Source: JBIQJD01 sp044507695 (GTDB lineage Bacteria > Bacteroidota > Ignavibacteria > Ignavibacteriales > Ignavibacteriaceae). From it: DNA of 64,000 nucleotides. The notes below the pieces were generated by a model that made no database searches, had not been told where the DNA came from, and saw only the letters and a list, made by a program, of their open reading frames with translations. The stretch spans positions 1 through 64,000 of the forward strand of contig JBIQJD010000008.1 of NCBI GenBank assembly GCA_044507695.1. Reading direction: 5' to 3'. Shown in pieces: positions 60,377 through 64,000 of the stretch (position 1 is the first letter of the stretch; each line of letters opens with the position of its first letter). The translations under genes and the position numbers were made by a program.

Positions 60377-62615
60377 TTACTGCCGGTATTGTTATTTCCA
60401 ATTTGGTTCCACCGCTTAAACTGCTCAGAATATTTAATTTTCCGTTAAGGATATTTACACGATTTAAAATATTTGAAAGCCCGAAACCGCCGTTTTCACC
60501 TTTGGCTTTTACATTAAATCCTTTACCATCATCCGTAATTTCAAGAGCAACAATATTATCTTTTACCTGAATTTTAACAGAAGCATTTTCTGCTTTTGAA
60601 TGCTTCACAATATTGTTAATTCCTTCCTGTATTATCCTGAAAAGATTTATACCAGGTTCAGGCAGAAATAAATTATCTATATTTTCAATTTCACAATTGA
60701 AATTTATTCCGGTTGTATCCTTAACTCTTTGAACAGCAGAAGCAATTGTTTCGGTTAATCCTACCCGTTCAATATGTACAGGTCTTAAATTAAAAGATAT
60801 TTCACGGACAAGATTAAGCAGTCCCGAAGAAGAATTAATTATTTCATTAAGATGTGCGGAAGTATCGCTATCGATATTCTGTTTCATAAGCAGAAGCTGT
60901 GCACGGTGATTAACAAGCAGAATTTCCTGTCCTATGCTGTCATGCATTTCACCTGCAATTCTTTTTCTTTCTTCTTCCTGGGATTTAATTAATTGCTTTG
61001 TAAAAGAACGCTGTGCGGCTATTTCAATTTTATTATTCTCTTCAATTTTGTTTTTTGTTATATCCTGAACTGTTCCGAATAATTTGATAACATTTTTTTC
61101 TTCATCATGATCGGCAAAGATTTTTGTTTTAAGCCATTTTTTTCCCCGGCTGGTTAAAATGTTATAATCAAATTCTGAAGTATTAATACCTGAGCGGCTG
61201 CCATCGAACAAATTTATAAATTGCTGCTGGTATTCCGGAGCAGCTTTACTTATAAATACTTCTTTGAAATTTTTTTGCAGGGCATCCGGGTCAGCATCAT
61301 ATATAAGCGGAAGAGTTTTTGAAAAAGTGAAGCGGCCGTCTGCGCTGTTCCATTCCCAGTTAGCAAGTAGTGCGGATGACTGTGCAATATTAAGATTCTC
61401 TTCACTTTTCTTCAGTTCATCATGAAGTTTTTCAAGTTTTTCTTTTTGAAAAGTTATTGCATGATTCTTTTCATCGAGCAAAAGATTAGCCGCTTTAATT
61501 TTTCTCCTGCTTATATAAATTGCAGCAGCGGAAATTAAAAAGATGAATATAAGAACCGAGAGCAGAAGGTTATAATTTTTTTCTGCAGCAATATTAGAGG
61601 CGAGTATTTCTCTTTCTTTTTTTAAGAATGAATTTTCAACTTCTTTTTTCTTTGTCTGATATTTTATATCAAGCTCCGATGCCTGAAGGGTGTACTTTTC
61701 TGTGTAAAGAGATTCTTCCACAAAATGCATTAACTGCAGATAGAAAGCTGATTTTTCCCAGCTGCCTGTTAAACGGTAAGCCCTTGCCAGGTTATCGTAA
61801 GTATTTCTTAATAATGTTTTTAATCTTCCTTCTTTGCAGATTGAAAGAGATTTGTAAAATATCCTTATTGCCTCTTTATATTTTCCTTCAACTACTAATT
61901 TAAAGCCGGCATTATTAAGGTATAAAACCTGAAGCCATTTGTTACCAGTTTTTTCAGCAGCTTCCAGCGCTTCATTATGAAGCCCGTTTGCATTTAAATA
62001 CACTGAGAGTTTTTCAAGCGATTCAATATCATCAGGCTTTTGCTTTACTACTTCTCTTTGAATATCAAGAGCTCTTCTGATTAATCTATCTCTCTCAAGC
62101 GGATCTTTTTCAACAGAAGCTTTGGCATAGCATGCATAAGCAATGTCTTCCTGGTTTTTACTTTGCTGCAGCACCTGGTATGCTTCAGTAATAAAATCAC
62201 TTTCCGGGCTAAGATCGGAAAAATGATAGGCGCGTCCGATTTTTATTTTTATAACAGCGGCCTGAATCGAATCATTTGTATTGTTGAGAGCTGTGAAGTA
62301 TGTATTTAATGCTGATGTATAAAGTGCACCGCGGAAATAAATATCCCCGATTTTAATTAATGCATTAACATCATTATGTCCGTTGTTTTTTATCCTCTCA
62401 ATTTCTCCGGAAATGATACTGCTTTCTTCACCCAATACTGAAAAGCTGCTGTTAATTATTCTTCTGATTTCATCAGCCTGAGTGTAAGGATTATATATTT
62501 CAAGACTATCAACAGATGATTGTGGATAAAAATCAATCCGATATAAAAAACAGAAATAAATTATAAACAGAAATTTTTGTTGAAAGATAGTTTTCAACAA
62601 GACATTTGCCGGCAT
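60369..62615 (-). CDS. TPR-containing PAS sensor histidine kinase (NarX/LiaS type)
   Basis: 748 residues. Signal/membrane segment 12-27, tetratricopeptide-like helices up to about 290 (e.g. GDIYFRGALYTSALNTYFTAL), a membrane segment about 340-362, a coiled coil, a PAS domain (about 410-510) and a HisKA_3 kinase with H558 in EMHDSIGQEILLVNHRAQLL, then the ATPase (GGFGLSNILNR). TPR regions facing outside are common in this phylum for sensing peptides or polymers. Partner is the response regulator next to it. Confidence 0.9.
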   Translation of the reverse strand: MPANVLLKTIFQQKFLFIIYFCFLYRIDFYPQSSVDSLEIYNPYTQADEIRRIINSSFSVLGEESSIISGEIERIKNNGHNDVNALIKIGDIYFRGALYTSALNTYFTALNNTNDSIQAAVIKIKIGRAYHFSDLSPESDFITEAYQVLQQSKNQEDIAYACYAKASVEKDPLERDRLIRRALDIQREVVKQKPDDIESLEKLSVYLNANGLHNEALEAAEKTGNKWLQVLYLNNAGFKLVVEGKYKEAIRIFYKSLSICKEGRLKTLLRNTYDNLARAYRLTGSWEKSAFYLQLMHFVEESLYTEKYTLQASELDIKYQTKKKEVENSFLKKEREILASNIAAEKNYNLLLSVLIFIFLISAAAIYISRRKIKAANLLLDEKNHAITFQKEKLEKLHDELKKSEENLNIAQSSALLANWEWNSADGRFTFSKTLPLIYDADPDALQKNFKEVFISKAAPEYQQQFINLFDGSRSGINTSEFDYNILTSRGKKWLKTKIFADHDEEKNVIKLFGTVQDITKNKIEENNKIEIAAQRSFTKQLIKSQEEERKRIAGEMHDSIGQEILLVNHRAQLLLMKQNIDSDTSAHLNEIINSSSGLLNLVREISFNLRPVHIERVGLTETIASAVQRVKDTTGINFNCEIENIDNLFLPEPGINLFRIIQEGINNIVKHSKAENASVKIQVKDNIVALEITDDGKGFNVKAKGENGGFGLSNILNRVNILNGKLNILSSLSGGTKLEITIPAVNA

Positions 62616-63040
62616 TAATTTGAAAATAGTTTTAGGGAATATTCTTGGGATAAGTTAAAGGAATTAATCAAGGATTTAAATAGGGTTTGGAAATTTTGAG
62701 AAAATAATTCTTTCCCGTATTTGGATAAATAACAGATAACAAATCCCAAATGTTTCCTAAGGAGTCCATCGGACAAATAACAAATTCCAAAATTCTAATC
62801 CAGTATCTAGTATTAAGTATCCTTATAAGAACACTCCATTGGGAAGTATGTCCGTTGATGTAAATTGAAGTATATATAATTGTCGAGAGGACAGGGAGGA
62901 AATAACAAATCACAAATCCCAAAAACAAATTTTTGGTTTAGTATCCTACGTGGGGATTGGCGGGTGGAAGGGTTAAAGGGGATGATGTTTGAAAAATTAA
63001 TATTTCATATTTTAAGCGGTGATATTCCAGAGGGATAACG
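62616..63040. other. Intergenic, AT-rich with short repeats
   Basis: About 425 bases. ACAAATCCCAAAT-like words recur (about 62735-62790 and 62905-62930), and the stretch ATATAATTG...AGGACAGGGAGGAAATAA (about 62874-62906) resembles one near 57105-57140, so this is repeat-derived. No gene seen. Confidence 0.4.
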
Positions 63041-63043
63041 AAA

Positions 63044-64000
63044 ATCAAAATCATTGAGTATATACTTCTGCTTGGTGCAATGCAGGGCGGATTGTTATCC
63101 ATCCTTTTGTTTACAAGAAAAGCAAACCACACTGCCAATGTTGTGCTTGGTGCGGGAATGCTTGCCCTTTCTATTGATGTTTTTCATTCAGCTTATATCA
63201 TCTTTCATTATTATGAAGATTTCATTCACTTTGCAGGAGTTACGTATGCATTCTCTTTTTTATACGGACCAATCTTTTATCTTTATGCAAGATTAATAAG
63301 TTCGGGGGATGATTCATTCAATAAAAAATATTATCTGCATTTTATTCCTTTTGTAATTGTAATTTTATATGGACTGCTGTTTGTTTATTCGCTGAGCAGC
63401 GAATTTAAATTTGCGCTTATAAGAGGAGAGTTGAATCCGCATCCATTTGGGATAATCATATTTAATTATTTAAAACCGGTTCACGGATTGATTTATGTTT
63501 TTCTTACTATAAAGGTTGTGCGCAGTTATAATAAAAAAATTGCTAATACATTTTCAAATATTGAAAAGATAAATTTAGACTGGCTCAGGCATCTTGCAGC
63601 GGGATTAATTTTTGTATGGGGAATTGTGGTAATCAGTTACATTGCCAACGCTTTTTCTTCTAAAAATATTAATCTTGATCATTTCATCTATCTTGCCGCA
63701 TCATTATTAATTTATTCAATCGGATATTTCAGTCTGCGTCAGCCGCAGATATTTCATCCTGCTGAAGCCATTGTTGTAAAGGATGATGATGAAACTATAA
63801 AAGAAAAAGCAGCAAAGGAAGGTGGTGTTTACCGGAAATCGGGATTGGCAGAAAATGAAGCAAAAGAATATCTGGATAAACTTCTTTCAATAATTGAGAA
63901 GGAAAAGCCTTATTTGAACAGTGAACTTACACTGCGTGATCTGGCAGAGAAGCTTTCAATATCTACACATAATTTATCAGAGATATTAAATACGCGTCTT
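63044..64000 (+). CDS. AraC-family regulator with multi-TM N-terminus, 3' end cut
   Basis: The visible frame is about 319 codons and runs off the window. EYILLLGAMQGGLLSILLFTRKANHTANVVLGAGML opens a seven-helix membrane domain (about residues 5-235). KEYLDKLLSIIEKEKPYLNSELTLRDLAEKLSISTHNLSEILNTRL starts the AraC-type helix-turn-helix. The first ATG (63080) lies inside the first membrane helix. The conserved start KIIEYILLLGA begins upstream, where AGAGGG (63029-63034) is followed by only ATA/ATC/ATT codons. I place the start at ATC 63044 tentatively. Confidence 0.8.
   Translation, partial: MKIIEYILLLGAMQGGLLSILLFTRKANHTANVVLGAGMLALSIDVFHSAYIIFHYYEDFIHFAGVTYAFSFLYGPIFYLYARLISSGDDSFNKKYYLHFIPFVIVILYGLLFVYSLSSEFKFALIRGELNPHPFGIIIFNYLKPVHGLIYVFLTIKVVRSYNKKIANTFSNIEKINLDWLRHLAAGLIFVWGIVVISYIANAFSSKNINLDHFIYLAASLLIYSIGYFSLRQPQIFHPAEAIVVKDDDETIKEKAAKEGGVYRKSGLAENEAKEYLDKLLSIIEKEKPYLNSELTLRDLAEKLSISTHNLSEILNTRL

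Noticed and set aside
63054..63296. Rightward 80-codon frame starting MSIYFCLVQ
   Set aside because: Out of frame with the AraC-type regulator that covers the same stretch with clear domains.

Overview
The window looks like one contiguous piece of a low-GC chromosome from the Ignavibacteria / Chlorobi-Bacteroidota side of the tree. The evidence is two proteins ending in a type IX secretion style sorting domain (NYPNPFNPxTxIxYS), a PorV/PorQ-like outer-membrane protein, dockerin-like and LamG secreted proteins, many hybrid histidine kinases, and intergenic palindromes with a TCCC(T/R)nnAGGGA core. Genus-level assignment is inference. Genes lie on both strands with short gaps; there are no rRNAs, no CRISPR array and no intact transposase gene.

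Layout. 1-5.7 kb: a truncated secreted beta-helix protein; a short operon (degenerate JAMM protein + MoaD/ThiS-like sulfur carrier) preceded by what looks like a complete cysteine-sensing attenuator; a lone receiver; secreted polysaccharide deacetylase; DUF2231-Rieske fusion. 6-14.4 kb: POT-like transporter, ROK kinase + FucP/GluP-like sugar transporter, small DUF2188 pair, saccharopine-dehydrogenase-like enzyme, clostripain-like lipoprotein with a membrane partner. 14.5-23.7 kb: PHP phosphoesterase, PorV-like protein, AEC carrier, DinB, secreted phosphodiester glycosidase, receiver, DUF819 and DUF421 membrane proteins. 23.8-27.7 kb: a leftward cluster of myo-inositol-1-phosphate synthase, a methyltransferase, a glycosidase that appears circularly permuted, and an FRG protein. 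27.8-32.5 kb: MarR regulator with two YceI proteins and a near-perfect 33-bp operator; ArsR-ArsM arsenic pair; UbiA-like and DUF486 membrane proteins.

32.6-41 kb: tRNA-Ser(UGA) followed by a type I restriction-modification locus in the order hsdR - 1 kb of palindromic repeats - hsdS - fic - hsdM. The repeats include a second, diverged copy of the hsdR 3' end and a MITE-like element. The fic gene has three 28-bp inverted repeats in front of it at an exact 40-bp period. This is the most accessory-like part of the window.

41-48.8 kb: a signalling operon of a large hybrid kinase, CheR, a CheB methylesterase domain and a second kinase. 48.9-50.7 kb: remnants of a sugar catabolic cluster (GH28 tail, intact phytanoyl-CoA dioxygenase-like gene, frameshifted GATase-like gene). 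51.2-52 kb: ArsR-type repressor with an evident operator, plus an AHSA1/SRPBCC protein. 52.6-56.4 kb: nuclease-helicase of the DUF2075 type, AbrB-like protein, OmpA-family protein. 57.1-62.6 kb: leftward NarX/NarL-like two-component system, orphan receiver, LamG-T9SS surface protein and a sugar transferase. The window ends inside an AraC-type membrane regulator.

Best candidates for something undescribed: the poly-Cys attenuator at 308-498, the phased operators and Fic insertion in the restriction locus, and the permuted glycosidase with its inositol-phosphate-synthase neighbours. All functional statements rest on motif reading and family knowledge without database searches.
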